Notes under the pieces: generated by a model
The model's input: the letters and a program-made list of their open reading frames with translations, nothing else
What the model was told of the DNA's origin: nothing
Databases searched by the model: none
Shown: positions 45,224 through 55,375 of the stretch, piece after piece
How the letters are laid out: the number at the start of each line of letters is the position of its first letter
Position numbering within the stretch: the first letter of the stretch is position 1
Assembly: GCA_021648725.1 (NCBI GenBank)
Contig: JAKISF010000010.1
Location: 1-64,000 of the forward strand
DNA from: Bacteroidales bacterium
GTDB lineage: Bacteria; Bacteroidota; Bacteroidia; Bacteroidales; JAADGE01
Reading direction: 5' to 3'
Length of the DNA stretch: 64,000 bases
Made by a program: the position numbers and the translations under genes

Positions 45224-45880
45224 ATGAGAAATAAATACCTTTTTATACCAATTATTATCTTTATAGGGCTCTTTGCTTCTTCTTTCACTATTGAAAAAGA
45301 CTTATCTGTATTTGAAAAAAAGGTTGAGTTAAGAAAACTAAATGCTTCTTTAAACAAAATAAATATTGATAACAATGAATTTCAAAACAGAAGGAATCAA
45401 AAAAACTATATCGTAGATTGTGATAATATTATTTTAAAGAACGGAAAAGAAATATCAGGAAAAGTTTTAGAGGTTGGGATTACTGAAATTAAATATAAAA
45501 AATGTGATAATCTGAATGGACCTATTTTTACATTAAAAAAATCAGACATATTAATGATAAGATATTCAAACGGCACAAAAGATATATTCCCGACAGAGGA
45601 TATAGTTAAAGAAATATTTCCTGCCGAAAACTCAACCATAAACAACCGGGCTGCTTCTGTAGAAGCATTAGGCTTAGTTGGTTTTATCTTAAGTATTGTA
45701 GGGTTAATAATATTAGGAATTCCTCTCGGATTAACGGCAATAATACTGGGAGCAATAAGTCTGAAAAAAATAAGGACGAACCCTAAAAAATTTAAAGGGA
45801 GGGGGTTTGCTATTGTAAGCATAATTATTGGAATAATTGATATCGTCGGATATTTGATTTTATTAGCTTTAATTTTATAA
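45224..45880 (+). CDS. Membrane protein with C-terminal DUF4190 domain
   Basis: 218 residues from ATG 45224; the frame is open from 45095 but that part overlaps the caspase gene and is poor in protein-like sequence. An N-terminal signal or anchor (LFIPIIIFIGLFASSF), a soluble domain of about 110 residues with a single repeated IILKNGKEISGKVLEV motif typical of small beta-barrel regulators, and a C-terminal pair of membrane helices joined by SLKKIRTNPKKFKGRG, the DUF4190 signature. Function unknown. A strong terminator follows. Confidence 0.8.
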   Translation: MRNKYLFIPIIIFIGLFASSFTIEKDLSVFEKKVELRKLNASLNKINIDNNEFQNRRNQKNYIVDCDNIILKNGKEISGKVLEVGITEIKYKKCDNLNGPIFTLKKSDILMIRYSNGTKDIFPTEDIVKEIFPAENSTINNRAASVEALGLVGFILSIVGLIILGIPLGLTAIILGAISLKKIRTNPKKFKGRGFAIVSIIIGIIDIVGYLILLALIL

Positions 45881-45902
45881 TAAGGACAGCTTTTAATTTA
45901 CT

Positions 45903-45931
45903 AAAGCGAAGTTTCCGAACTTCGCTTTTTT
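45903..45931 (+). terminator. Terminator after the DUF4190 gene
   Basis: AAGCGAAGTT-TCCG-AACTTCGCTT followed by six T. A perfect 10-base-pair stem. Confidence 0.9.
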
Positions 45932-45987
45932 ATTATTGGCTTGTTTATAAACTAACAATTAATACCGGTTAAATGAAAAAATACAAA

Positions 45988-47757
45988 TCAAATAATTAAT
46001 CTCACGCCTCCTAATTCTTCAATTCTGTACGGGAATTTATCTCCGGGAGAGCCCATAAACATAAAATTAACAGGAATATTCCATTTTATTGATAATTCTT
46101 GGATTAATTTTGGTTCAAACTTACCTTTTATTATAACAAATTCAATCGTTATATCAGGATACTCTCTTCTTAAAAACTCCAAATCAGATTTTAAATCTTT
46201 TGACCTTTTTCCTGTATCATTAATATTTACAATCTTTAACTTTTTTGTATGTTCATTTTTGCAAATATATATCATTGCTTTATTCAGGTTTGCAATATTA
46301 TCTCCTTTTGTAAAAAATACAAACTCCTGAGATCTGATTTCATCAATAGTTTTTAATAAATACCTATCAATTCGAATTACAAACTTTCTGATAGGATCAA
46401 ACAGAAAATGAATAAAATTTAACAAAAATTTCATTATTAATGTTCTGTTAAGCATAAATGCAACAAAAAGAACTGTAGGAATAAAATAATCAAGAAATAC
46501 GGTAAAGTTAGAGCTTTGATTCGGGTCGTCAGGTTTAATCAATATATTTCCGACTATTGCAGTAATCACTGCCGAAAAAGCTACAAAAAGACTTAACCAG
46601 CCGGCATTTACAGGACGAGGTAATCCGGCTCTGCGTACTTTTAAAAAAACATTACCTATAACAAATAAAGCCATGACAGATAAAAACGAAATTGTATATA
46701 CACCTGCCAGTGATTTGACATTTCCTTCGGTAATTAATAATATTGAAACTGATAATAGAAAGAAAAAAATAATAATTCTGTATGAACTGCCTTTTTTATT
46801 CTTTTTCAAAAAATAATTAGGCATAATTCTGTCAAGTGTTAATCGTTCCAATAGCCCTGAAACTCCTATAAAAGAAGTTAAAACAGCACCGCTTAATACA
46901 AGAACAGCATCAATTGAAATAACATAAGAGAGCCATGATTTTGCAGAAATTTCCGCCATGTGAGATAATAAAGTATTTGCATATAATTCTTTTACTTCGT
47001 GAAGCGGAACTAATGATAATGCTAAAAATGCCATTAACGGATTTAATATACTCACAACAATCCACATATTTCTCAGCGTTTTAGGGAAAACCCCTTTTTC
47101 TTGTTCTTCCACAAAATTTGCTGAACTTTCAAAACCCGAAATACCTAACATAGATGCCGAAAAACCAAAAAAGATTGCCATTAATATACTTCCGCCTTTT
47201 AAATTTGTATGCCAATTTTCAAGAAACACAGAAAACCCGTTTTGAGACAGATAAAGAAAAACAAAAATAATTAATATAAACATAGAACTGAGATGGAACA
47301 AAAAAATTCCGACAGCAACTTTTGACGACTCGGTTATTCCTGATATTGTAAGACCTGCAAAAATTGCTAATAAAACTATAGTTGCAATAATAACATTCAG
47401 ACTTGGAATTAAGCTGTGTAAATAGTGCATACCTTCATTGGCAGAAATAACAGCCGTTGCCATATATGACAAAAGAGTTAATGTTGCGGCAAAAGATGCC
47501 ATAGATTTACTTGTGGTATTCAGTAAAGCATTGTAAGCACCTCCGTTTAACGGTAAAGCACCGACAACTTCTGTGTATATTTTTCTGAAAAGAAATAAAA
47601 CAAATGCAACAATCAAAAGTGTAATCCAGGCATATTGTCCGGCATATATTATTGATAAAGCCGATACATAAAGAACTGATGAACTTATATCGTTACCGCA
47701 AATTGCTGTTGAAGCAAGTTCTTTTAGTTTGATTTTCTTAATTTTTGTACTTCCCAT
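45988..47757 (-). CDS. APC-superfamily amino-acid permease
   Basis: 589 residues. About twelve membrane helices in the first 440 residues; the first segments read SVLYVSALSIIYAGQYAWIT and LPLNGGAYNALLNTTSKSMA, typical of the APC family, with GISGFESSANFVEEQ in helix 6. The last 140 residues are a soluble domain with HTKKLKIVNINDTGKRSKDL and a Rossmann-like pattern, reminiscent of a regulatory USP-like extension. Substrate unknown. It lies directly downstream of the threonine-synthase remnant on the same strand. Confidence 0.88.
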   Translation of the reverse strand: MGSTKIKKIKLKELASTAICGNDISSSVLYVSALSIIYAGQYAWITLLIVAFVLFLFRKIYTEVVGALPLNGGAYNALLNTTSKSMASFAATLTLLSYMATAVISANEGMHYLHSLIPSLNVIIATIVLLAIFAGLTISGITESSKVAVGIFLFHLSSMFILIIFVFLYLSQNGFSVFLENWHTNLKGGSILMAIFFGFSASMLGISGFESSANFVEEQEKGVFPKTLRNMWIVVSILNPLMAFLALSLVPLHEVKELYANTLLSHMAEISAKSWLSYVISIDAVLVLSGAVLTSFIGVSGLLERLTLDRIMPNYFLKKNKKGSSYRIIIFFFLLSVSILLITEGNVKSLAGVYTISFLSVMALFVIGNVFLKVRRAGLPRPVNAGWLSLFVAFSAVITAIVGNILIKPDDPNQSSNFTVFLDYFIPTVLFVAFMLNRTLIMKFLLNFIHFLFDPIRKFVIRIDRYLLKTIDEIRSQEFVFFTKGDNIANLNKAMIYICKNEHTKKLKIVNINDTGKRSKDLKSDLEFLRREYPDITIEFVIIKGKFEPKLIQELSIKWNIPVNFMFMGSPGDKFPYRIEELGGVRLII

Positions 47758-47795
47758 TTGAAATCTGTTGAAAAAACAAATTTATATTTCTTTTT

Positions 47796-48062
47796 TTACA
47801 ATATTTGAAAATCTCCGATTAAATTTTCAACATCCGGTTCAACAGCATCCGGTATTGAAATAACAGATTGTACTGATTTTAAATCTTTTAATCCGCTGCC
47901 GGTTAAAAGCACAACATTGTTCGAGTCAGCTTCTAATTTATTCATAATCATGTAATTAGTAATCCCTGCAAAAGCTGTTGCCGCTGCCGGTTCGGCAAAT
48001 AATCCGGTATTTTTTGATAATTCTGCCGATGCACTTATTATTTCATTGTCAGAAACAGTCAT
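47796..48062 (-). pseudogene. thrC: C-terminal remnant of threonine synthase
   Basis: About 88 codons equal to the last fifth of threonine synthase: TVSDNEIISASAELSKNTGL, FAEPAAATAFAGI and LLTGSGLKDLKSV. The pyridoxal-phosphate Lys and the whole catalytic core are missing. Immediately upstream, in the same strand, the sequence switches to a decayed IS200-type transposase, so an insertion or recombination removed the rest. The ATG at 48062 is fortuitous. A complete thrC is presumably elsewhere if the cell makes threonine. Confidence 0.8.
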
Positions 48063-48312
48063 AAGTTCACCCTTGTATTTTTGAATAAATTGCTTATGCT
48101 CAAAGACGGAGAATACTCAATATGAATGTGAACATGATTTTTACTTACTACTCCTTTAATATTTGAACATTTTCTGTATTACATGTCTGAACTATCAAAT
48201 CCCGACATCGCTTTTGAATATCTCCTTTTAAAACATTATAACGATATTTCGTTACCCAAACTATATGTGCCGTTAAACGACTTACTGTATGTGAACTCGT
48301 TCTGTAATTCAT
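48063..48312 (-). mobile_element. tnpA: Decayed IS200/IS605-type TnpA transposase
   Basis: From ATG 48312 the minus strand reads MNYRTSSHTVSRLTAHIVWV, TKYRYNVLKGDIQKRCRDLI and VQTCNTENVQILK, the canonical TnpA start. Near 48153 the frame ends at tandem TAG TAA. One frame over it resumes GVVSKNHVHIHIEYSPSLSI with the HUH motif (HVH), then a second shift gives KQFIQKYKGEL. The Tyr nucleophile region is absent. At least two frameshifts plus truncation make it a fossil. Its 3' end abuts the thrC remnant. Confidence 0.85.
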
Positions 48313-48348
48313 ACAGTAAAAGTAAAAAATTTATAGAAACTAAAGTAA

Positions 48349-48365
48349 CTGCAATGGAATTGCAG
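48349..48365. repeat. Hairpin next to the TnpA remnant
   Basis: CTGCAAT-GGA-ATTGCAG is a 7-base-pair stem with a 3-base loop, 37 bases outside the TnpA start. IS200/IS605 elements carry subterminal hairpins recognised by TnpA, so this may be the surviving left-end hairpin. Confidence 0.55.
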
Positions 48366-48458
48366 AGTTTTAACTTAAATAATAGAAAATAAATATAACA
48401 ATTTCTTTTTAGTATATTAAATTCTATCATTACAACATTTTAGAATTTAAGTATTAAT

Positions 48459-49802
48459 TTAAATTCCCGTGTAATTTTCCGGCGTAATTTGTTTTAGCTC
48501 TTGTTTAATATCATCACTTACATCAAGTCCGTCAACAAACTCAGAAATTACTTCTGCGTTAATAACTTTATTTGTTCTTGTTAAATCCTTTAATGCTTCA
48601 TAAGGGTTAGGGTAATTCTCACGCCTTAAAATTGTTTGAATAGCCTCTGCAACAACAACATAGTTATTTTGCAAATCATTTTGAATGGCTGTTTCGTTTA
48701 ATTCAAGTTTTCCTAAACCTTTCAATAAAGATTTAAATGCAATCATAGAATGTGCAATCGGCACACCTATATTTCTTAATACCGTAGAATCCGTTAAATC
48801 TCTTTGCAATCTTGAAATAGGAAGTTTAGCTGAAAAATGCTCATAAAGTGCATTTGCAATCCCTAAGTTTCCTTCTGCATTTTCAAAATCAATAGGGTTT
48901 ACTTTATGCGGCATTGCCGATGAACCGACTTCGTTTTTATTTATTTTTTGTTTAAAATAATTTTGTGAAATATATGTCCAAAAATCACGAGACATATCAA
49001 TTAAAATTGTATTAATCCGTTTTAAGTTATCAAAAAATGCAGCCAAATTATCGTAATGTTCAATTTGAGTTGTGGTTTGTGAACGGTCTAAATTTAATAC
49101 ATGGTTTACAAACGAGTTTGCAAATTGCACCCAATCAATTTCAGGATAAGCCACATAATGTGCATTAAAATTACCGGTTGCACCACCAAATTTTGCAGAA
49201 AACGGGACTAATTGCAAATGAGATATTTGCTTACGCAACCTTTCAATGAATACTTCGATTTCTTTACCGAGTTTTGTCGGAGATGCAGGCTGTCCGTGTG
49301 TTCTTGCCAACATCGGAATATCAGCCCATTGCTCTGAAAGTTCAAATAATTTTTCGATAACTTGTTTTACCGAAGGTAAAAAATCAACCTCAAAAGCATC
49401 TCGAAGCAACATCGGAGTTGCTGTATTATTTATGTCTTGTGAAGTCAGTCCGAAATGAATAAATTCTTTATGTTCGGACAAACCGAATTCATCAAACTTT
49501 TCTTTCAAAAAATACTCAACAGCTTTAACATCATGATTAGTAATCTTTTCAATATCTTTTATTTTTTGAGCATCTTGCAATGAAAAATCATCAATAACTT
49601 TCCTTAGTTTACGAAATACTTTTTTGTCAAAACATTTTAGTTGCGGCAAAGGTATTTCGCAAAGGGCAATAAAGTATTCAACCTCAGTTATTAATCTGTA
49701 TTTTATTAAACCGAATTCCGAAAAATATTTTGCAGTTTCAACAATCTTGCTTCTGTATCTTCCGTCAACCGGTGATATTGCGGTTAATTCTGCTAAATTC
49801 AT
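48459..49802 (-). CDS. purB: Adenylosuccinate lyase
   Basis: Acts twice in purine synthesis: SAICAR to AICAR and adenylosuccinate to AMP. 447 residues from ATG 49802 (MNLAELTAISPVDGRYRSK, the normal family start; six extra in-frame codons upstream cover the promoter). The active-site regions are TSQDINNTATPML, ARTHGQPASPTKLGKE and the superfamily signature GSSAMPHKVNPIDFENAEGN. Length and motifs fit the E. coli-type enzyme. Divergent from dinB. Confidence 0.95.
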   Translation of the reverse strand: MNLAELTAISPVDGRYRSKIVETAKYFSEFGLIKYRLITEVEYFIALCEIPLPQLKCFDKKVFRKLRKVIDDFSLQDAQKIKDIEKITNHDVKAVEYFLKEKFDEFGLSEHKEFIHFGLTSQDINNTATPMLLRDAFEVDFLPSVKQVIEKLFELSEQWADIPMLARTHGQPASPTKLGKEIEVFIERLRKQISHLQLVPFSAKFGGATGNFNAHYVAYPEIDWVQFANSFVNHVLNLDRSQTTTQIEHYDNLAAFFDNLKRINTILIDMSRDFWTYISQNYFKQKINKNEVGSSAMPHKVNPIDFENAEGNLGIANALYEHFSAKLPISRLQRDLTDSTVLRNIGVPIAHSMIAFKSLLKGLGKLELNETAIQNDLQNNYVVVAEAIQTILRRENYPNPYEALKDLTRTNKVINAEVISEFVDGLDVSDDIKQELKQITPENYTGI

Positions 49803-49817
49803 ATTCTTTATTTTGTA

Positions 49818-49879
49818 CAAAAATATGAAAAAACCGCATAAGATATAATGAATTATTAATTAAAATATTGCTAACTTTA
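49818..49879. promoter_or_regulatory. Divergent promoter region of purB and dinB
   Basis: Minus strand: TATTTTTG (complement of 49818-49825), 15 bases before purB ATG. Plus strand: TAACTTTA (49872-49879), one mismatch from TAnnTTTG, 7 bases before the dinB ATG. No LexA-type palindrome was recognised. Confidence 0.45.
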
Positions 49880-49886
49880 CTTTTCA

Positions 49887-50969
49887 ATGAAAAATAATTA
49901 CAGAAAAATAATACATATAGATATGGATGCCTTTTTTGCTTCAGTTGAGCAAAGAGATAAGCCCGAATTGAAAGGGAAACCTGTTGCCGTCGGCGGAAAA
50001 GGTGCAAGAGGTGTTGTTGCCGCGGCAAGTTATGAAGCTCGAAAATACGGTGTTCGTTCGGCAATGCCTTCAAAAATTGCAATCAGAAAATGCCCGCATT
50101 TAATTTTTGCAGACTCAAATTTTAAAAAATATAAAGAAGTTTCAAATCAAATACGTGAAATCTTTTTTGAATATACAGATTTGGTTGAACCTTTATCTTT
50201 GGATGAAGCTTTTCTTGACGTTACCGAGAATAAAATTAACTTGCCTTCCGCAACTTTGATTGCAAAGCAAATTAAGAAAAAAATTAAAGAACGAACTCAA
50301 TTAACGGCATCTGCCGGGGTTTCATTTAATAAATTTTTGGCAAAAATTGCTTCCGATTATTATAAACCCGATGGATTTTATGCTGTAACACCCGATATTG
50401 CTCAATATTTCATTGAGAAATTGCCAATTGAAAAATTTTTCGGAGTAGGAAAAGTAAGTGCCGAAAAAATGCACAAACTCGGCATAATAACCGGTTTTGA
50501 TTTAAAGCAAAAATCTTTGCAAGTATTAATAAATAATTTCGGAAAACAAGGGAACTACTATTATAATATTGCAAGAGGAATTGATAACAGAGAAGTAAAT
50601 CCTGACAGAATAAGAAAGTCAATAGGTGCAGAAAAAACTTTTGCTTATGATATTCAAAATATTGAAAATATTTACAACAGAACAGAGCAAATTGCGGAAA
50701 CATTAATTGAACGTTGCAAAAAAGCCGAAACATACGGCAAAACCTTAACTTTAAAGATTAAATATTCTGATTTTAAGCAAATTACAAGAAGCAAATCCGT
50801 AAGTAATAAAATAAAAAACATTAATGATATAATGCAAATAAGCGATGAGTTATTTGAACAAATTGATTTTTCATACAACTCAATACGATTAATAGGATTA
50901 TCAATTACAAATTTGGACAATCAACCGGAAAATGTTGCTTTTCAATTAAGTATTGAATTTGATATTTAG
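49887..50969 (+). CDS. dinB: DNA polymerase IV
   Basis: A Y-family translesion polymerase, 360 residues. The palm has IIHIDMDAFFASVEQRDKPE with the first catalytic Asp residues and EPLSLDEAFLDVTEN with the second acidic pair; AASYEARKYGVRSAMP is in the fingers. A helix-hairpin-helix (IEKFFGVGKVSAEKMHKLGI) and little-finger domain follow. No clear beta-clamp binding peptide (QxxLF) is visible at the C-terminus, which ends FQLSIEFDI; QLSIEF may serve. Divergent from purB. Confidence 0.95.
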   Translation: MKNNYRKIIHIDMDAFFASVEQRDKPELKGKPVAVGGKGARGVVAAASYEARKYGVRSAMPSKIAIRKCPHLIFADSNFKKYKEVSNQIREIFFEYTDLVEPLSLDEAFLDVTENKINLPSATLIAKQIKKKIKERTQLTASAGVSFNKFLAKIASDYYKPDGFYAVTPDIAQYFIEKLPIEKFFGVGKVSAEKMHKLGIITGFDLKQKSLQVLINNFGKQGNYYYNIARGIDNREVNPDRIRKSIGAEKTFAYDIQNIENIYNRTEQIAETLIERCKKAETYGKTLTLKIKYSDFKQITRSKSVSNKIKNINDIMQISDELFEQIDFSYNSIRLIGLSITNLDNQPENVAFQLSIEFDI

Positions 50970-51011
50970 TGTAAAAATTCTCAAGCAACCTTATTTTTAT
51001 TATTTTTGTCA

Positions 51012-51019
51012 TATCTTTG
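51012..51019 (+). promoter_or_regulatory. -7 element of the 16-repeat giant protein gene
   Basis: TATCTTTG, an exact TAnnTTTG, 27 bases before ATG 51046. A second candidate, TATTTTTG, lies at 51001-51008. Confidence 0.5.
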
Positions 51020-51045
51020 TTATTATACGAGTAATTCTCAAAACT

Positions 51046-54000
51046 ATGAACCTTAAACAAATCTTAATATTAAGTGTAATTTACATTATTTCTGTAAACA
51101 CTTCTTTTTCACAAGCAAATGCAGGCGTTGATCAAGAAGTTTGTACCGATGCTACAACACTGGCTGCCGACCCGCCTCTTTCGGGTTATACCGGAGAATG
51201 GACTGTAATTAGCGGTGCTTGCACTATTAATAATAAAACTTTATACAACACAACAGTAAGCAGTTTACTACAGAACTTTAATGAATTACGTTGGACAATT
51301 ACAAACGGCACAAACACTTATACAGACGAAGTAATAATTACAAACAACTACCCCACGCAAGCATTAACAGCTTCCGATGAAGAAATATGCAATAATTCAT
51401 ATACATTAAATGCAAATATATATGGTTCGGGAGAATCAGGCATTTGGACTGTTGAGAGCGGAAGCGGAACTTTATTAACACCCACAATTAATACTTCTGA
51501 TGTTACAGGGCTTGCATCCGGGAACAATACTTTCAGATGGACAATAAACAAAGGTATTTGCAGTTCTTTCGATGAAATCATTATTACAAATCATACTGTT
51601 ACGGCAAACGCAGGTACAAACGAAACAATTTGCGAAGATTATACAAGTCTTTCGGCAAATAACCCTTCACCCGGTGCAGGAACATGGTCAGTTGTTGCAT
51701 CAGACGGAAGTCCTGTTTTCGGAAATATAAATGATTTTAATACTACAATAAGCGGTTTAGGTCCGAATACAAATTCTTTACAGTGGACAGTAACATACGG
51801 CATTTGCATCGCATATGACAATGTCATTATTACAAGCAATAAACCTACTGTTGCCTTAGCCGGAACATATCAAATAATTTGTGATAACAATACATTCCTT
51901 GCCGGAAACAACCCTGTTCAAGGTACCGGAAAATGGAGCATTGTTTCGGGTACGGCAACTTTTATAGATATAAGCAATTACAACACACAAGTTACCGGAA
52001 TCAGTAATTTTTCTAATATATATAAATGGACAATCAACAAAAACGGATGTATTTCGGAGGATAATGTTGAAATATATTACGATTATTTTGTTGCAGATGC
52101 AGGAACAGATGATGTTACATGTACTGACAGTTATAACCTGAATGCAAATCCGCCGGCTCCCGGAACAGGAGAATGGAGAGTAACCGGGGGAAACGGTACT
52201 TTTGTTGACGCAACCCTTAATAATACTGTGGTAAATAACTTACTTGCAGGAGAAAATACTTTTGAATGGAAAATTACACATGGTGCATGCATACAAACTT
52301 CTTATGTTATCATTACCAGAAATACCGCATCAACAGCCGATGCAGGTTCTGATATTGAAACTTGTAACGGAACAACTACGCTGTCTGCATTAAGTCCTTC
52401 GGTCGGAACAGGTTATTGGTCTCTGATTTCAGGAACAGGAATATTTGTAAATTCTCTGCAAAATAATACCGATGTAACAAATGTAGGGTTAAATTCTAAT
52501 ACATACAGGTGGACAGTTACAAATCTCGGGTGCTCAAATTTTGATGACGTAACAGTTACAAACAATTATGTTTATTCCTATGCCGGAGTCGATCAAATTA
52601 TTTGCGGAACAAATTCTGTTTTAAGCGGAAACCAACCGCAAACCGGAGAAACCGGAGAATGGTTATTATTAGCGGGGACAAGCATAATTTCAAATCTTAC
52701 GCTTTATAACTCAGTTGTAAACAATTTAAATTCCGGCTTAAATAAATACCGTTGGACAATTACAAAAGGAACTTGCAATGCTTTTGACGAAATTGATATT
52801 ACAAATAACCAATACATCGCAAATGCCGACATAAGCGGACCTTCTGATATATGTAGTGATTCTTCCGCTATTTTAGGAAATTCTCCGCCGACAGGAGGAA
52901 CAGCTTATTGGACTGTTGAAACAGGCACAGGAATAATTGATAATTCTGTTGACCAATCTACCTTTGTAAGAAACTTATCTCTCGGTGCAAACATAATAAG
53001 GTGGACAATTGTAAAAGACGGTTGTTCTGATTTTGATGAAATTACAATAAACAGAAATACTGTTTTTGCCGATGCCGGAGTAGATCAAATAATCTGCGAT
53101 AATTTTACAAGCTTATCTGCTGTTCCTGCAGGAAGCGGACTTTCAGGAGTATGGACTGTAGGCGGAGGTTCAGGAAACTTAGCAGACCCGAGCTTAGCAA
53201 ATACACAAGTAACAGGTTTAACATCAGGTTTAAATACATTTATTTGGACAATTTCCGGAAACGGTTGCTCAGCGGATGACATAGTTGAGATAACAAACAA
53301 TATGTTTTTCACATCAACAAGTTCAAATCAAGAAATTTGTGTGTCTTACACTACAATAAGTGCAACGGACCCTTTACCGGGAACAGGATATTGGGAACTT
53401 ATTTCGGGTTCGGGAGTATTCGGTAATGTCTCAAATTATAATACAACGGTAAGTAATATTTCAAATAATTCAGTTAATATTTACAGGTGGAATGCAACTT
53501 TAAACGGATGCAATGCTTCTGACGACATTCAAGTAAAAAATAATTTTGTTCCCGCTGATGCAGGTTCAAATATAACAGTTTGTACAAATTATGCTGTTTT
53601 ATCGGCAGTAACTCCCGATGCCGGCACAGGTTTATGGAGTGTGCAATCAGGTGCAGGATTATTTGCAGATGAAAATTCGGCAAGTACATTAGTTACAAGC
53701 ATTAACTTAAATGAAAATATTTATCGTTGGACAGTTACAAATATTGTATGCTCAGATTATAGCGATGTTTCAGTAACAAATAATAATGTTGTATCATCTG
53801 CCGGAGGCGACCAAGAATTGTGTTACGACTACACACAATTATCTGCAGAACAACCGCCGGTAGGAGGAACAGGAAACTGGGAGTTAATTTCAGGATTTGC
53901 AAATATTAATAATACAACTTTATTTAATACAAATGTAACAAATCTACAAAGCGGAATTTCTGTTTTTAAATGGACAGTATTTAACAACGGATGTTCAAGT

Positions 54001-55272
54001 GGTGCAGGAGATGAAGTTTCAATAAACAATAAGAGTTTTACCGCTTATGCAGGAGAAGACCAAGCACTTGAACCCTTTGTAACATCAACAAATTTAGCAG
54101 CCGTTCTGCCTGAGAATGCTACAGGAGAATGGATGCTTGTCGGCGGAGGCGGAACTGTAAGCACAATTTCTGACCCTAGTACGGCGGTTACAAATATGCC
54201 TACGGGAATTAATACATTTATGTGGACAGTAAACAAGAATCTATGCACTTCTTATGACTATGTTGAAATTACGGTAATAAACTTTACGGTAAATGCAGGA
54301 ATTAACAGAACAATTTGTACTGATTCTGTTCAATTAAACGCAGCTGATTATACAGGAGCAACACAAAGCTGGTCTGTAGTTCAAGGAACCGGTAATTTTG
54401 ATAACCCAAATTTATATAATACTTGGGTAAGAAACTGCAGCATGGGAGCAAATATATACCGATGGACAGTTACACAAAGCGGTGCAACAACTTATAATGA
54501 TATAATTGTAACACAAATATTTGCCTATGCCGGAGAAGACCAACTTGTATGTACAAACAACATTACGCTTGAAGGAAATATCCCCGGTAACGGTTACTCC
54601 GGGTTGTGGTCTGTTGTTTCGGGAACCGGAAATATTATCTCTCCCACTTTTTATAATACCGAAGTTCAAAATATTGACTTTTTAAATAATATTTTTCAGT
54701 GGTCGGTAATTTCACCTGAATGTATTATAAGTGATTATGTTTATGTATATAATGATATGGTTACTGCTGATGCCGGAACAGATCAAGAAATAGAAACACT
54801 TGATACTTATCTTAATGCTGTAATGCCTTTCAATACAAATACAGAATTATGGTCAGTTATAAGCGGCTCAGGTACCTTTACAGACGATACCGACCCCGGC
54901 ACATATGTATCAGGCTTATCGGAAGGCGAAAATATTTTCAGATGGACTGTTTCTAATGATAATTGTTCAGATTTTGATGATGTTACCGTAAGATATATAT
55001 ATAATAACGGAGGAGGAACATATATTAATGATATTAATGATAATTTTAGAATATACCCAAACCCTAATTCCGGTAAATTTAATATAGAAAAAAATGATAA
55101 TACTGCATTTAATATCGAAATTTCAGATTTATACGGTAAATTAATTTATTTTGAAGAGAATATTTCAGAAAATAATAAAACAATAAATCTATTAAATGTT
55201 CCTGCCGGAATTTATTTCTTAAAAATTACATCCGGGAAAAGTAAAAGAACCATTAAAATAGTCAAAAGGTAA
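51046..55272 (+). CDS. T9SS surface protein with 16 PKD-like repeats
   Basis: 1408 residues from ATG 51046; the upstream extension to 50953 overlaps dinB and precedes the promoter. Signal peptide MNLKQILILSVIYIISVNTSF. Then about 16 repeats of 75-90 residues, each opening like ADAGxDQxIC, with GTGxWSVxSGxGxF and ending NxFxWTVTxGxCxxxDxVxI. Two repeats (opening YAGEDQALEP and DAGTDQEIET) lack the opening Cys. The C-terminus is a T9SS type-A domain (FRIYPNPNSGKFNIEKND ... GIYFLKI). It resembles large Bacteroidota adhesins; each Cys pair probably forms a disulfide in its repeat. Confidence 0.85.
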   Translation: MNLKQILILSVIYIISVNTSFSQANAGVDQEVCTDATTLAADPPLSGYTGEWTVISGACTINNKTLYNTTVSSLLQNFNELRWTITNGTNTYTDEVIITNNYPTQALTASDEEICNNSYTLNANIYGSGESGIWTVESGSGTLLTPTINTSDVTGLASGNNTFRWTINKGICSSFDEIIITNHTVTANAGTNETICEDYTSLSANNPSPGAGTWSVVASDGSPVFGNINDFNTTISGLGPNTNSLQWTVTYGICIAYDNVIITSNKPTVALAGTYQIICDNNTFLAGNNPVQGTGKWSIVSGTATFIDISNYNTQVTGISNFSNIYKWTINKNGCISEDNVEIYYDYFVADAGTDDVTCTDSYNLNANPPAPGTGEWRVTGGNGTFVDATLNNTVVNNLLAGENTFEWKITHGACIQTSYVIITRNTASTADAGSDIETCNGTTTLSALSPSVGTGYWSLISGTGIFVNSLQNNTDVTNVGLNSNTYRWTVTNLGCSNFDDVTVTNNYVYSYAGVDQIICGTNSVLSGNQPQTGETGEWLLLAGTSIISNLTLYNSVVNNLNSGLNKYRWTITKGTCNAFDEIDITNNQYIANADISGPSDICSDSSAILGNSPPTGGTAYWTVETGTGIIDNSVDQSTFVRNLSLGANIIRWTIVKDGCSDFDEITINRNTVFADAGVDQIICDNFTSLSAVPAGSGLSGVWTVGGGSGNLADPSLANTQVTGLTSGLNTFIWTISGNGCSADDIVEITNNMFFTSTSSNQEICVSYTTISATDPLPGTGYWELISGSGVFGNVSNYNTTVSNISNNSVNIYRWNATLNGCNASDDIQVKNNFVPADAGSNITVCTNYAVLSAVTPDAGTGLWSVQSGAGLFADENSASTLVTSINLNENIYRWTVTNIVCSDYSDVSVTNNNVVSSAGGDQELCYDYTQLSAEQPPVGGTGNWELISGFANINNTTLFNTNVTNLQSGISVFKWTVFNNGCSSGAGDEVSINNKSFTAYAGEDQALEPFVTSTNLAAVLPENATGEWMLVGGGGTVSTISDPSTAVTNMPTGINTFMWTVNKNLCTSYDYVEITVINFTVNAGINRTICTDSVQLNAADYTGATQSWSVVQGTGNFDNPNLYNTWVRNCSMGANIYRWTVTQSGATTYNDIIVTQIFAYAGEDQLVCTNNITLEGNIPGNGYSGLWSVVSGTGNIISPTFYNTEVQNIDFLNNIFQWSVISPECIISDYVYVYNDMVTADAGTDQEIETLDTYLNAVMPFNTNTELWSVISGSGTFTDDTDPGTYVSGLSEGENIFRWTVSNDNCSDFDDVTVRYIYNNGGGTYINDINDNFRIYPNPNSGKFNIEKNDNTAFNIEISDLYGKLIYFEENISENNKTINLLNVPAGIYFLKITSGKSKRTIKIVKR

Positions 55273-55375
55273 GATGAACAATACAAAAAGTATATAATAG
55301 CAAACATTTACAACTAAAAAATAAATTTTTAACTTTTATTAAGATTTATAATTAGTATTTAACAATAAAATAACA

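Noticed and set aside
45406-45822. 138-codon minus-strand open frame
   Set aside because: Antisense to the DUF4190 gene; no supporting signals.
48183-48430. Short open frames on both strands near the IS200-type fossil
   Set aside because: They are out-of-frame readings of the decayed tnpA, whose real frame is recognisable.
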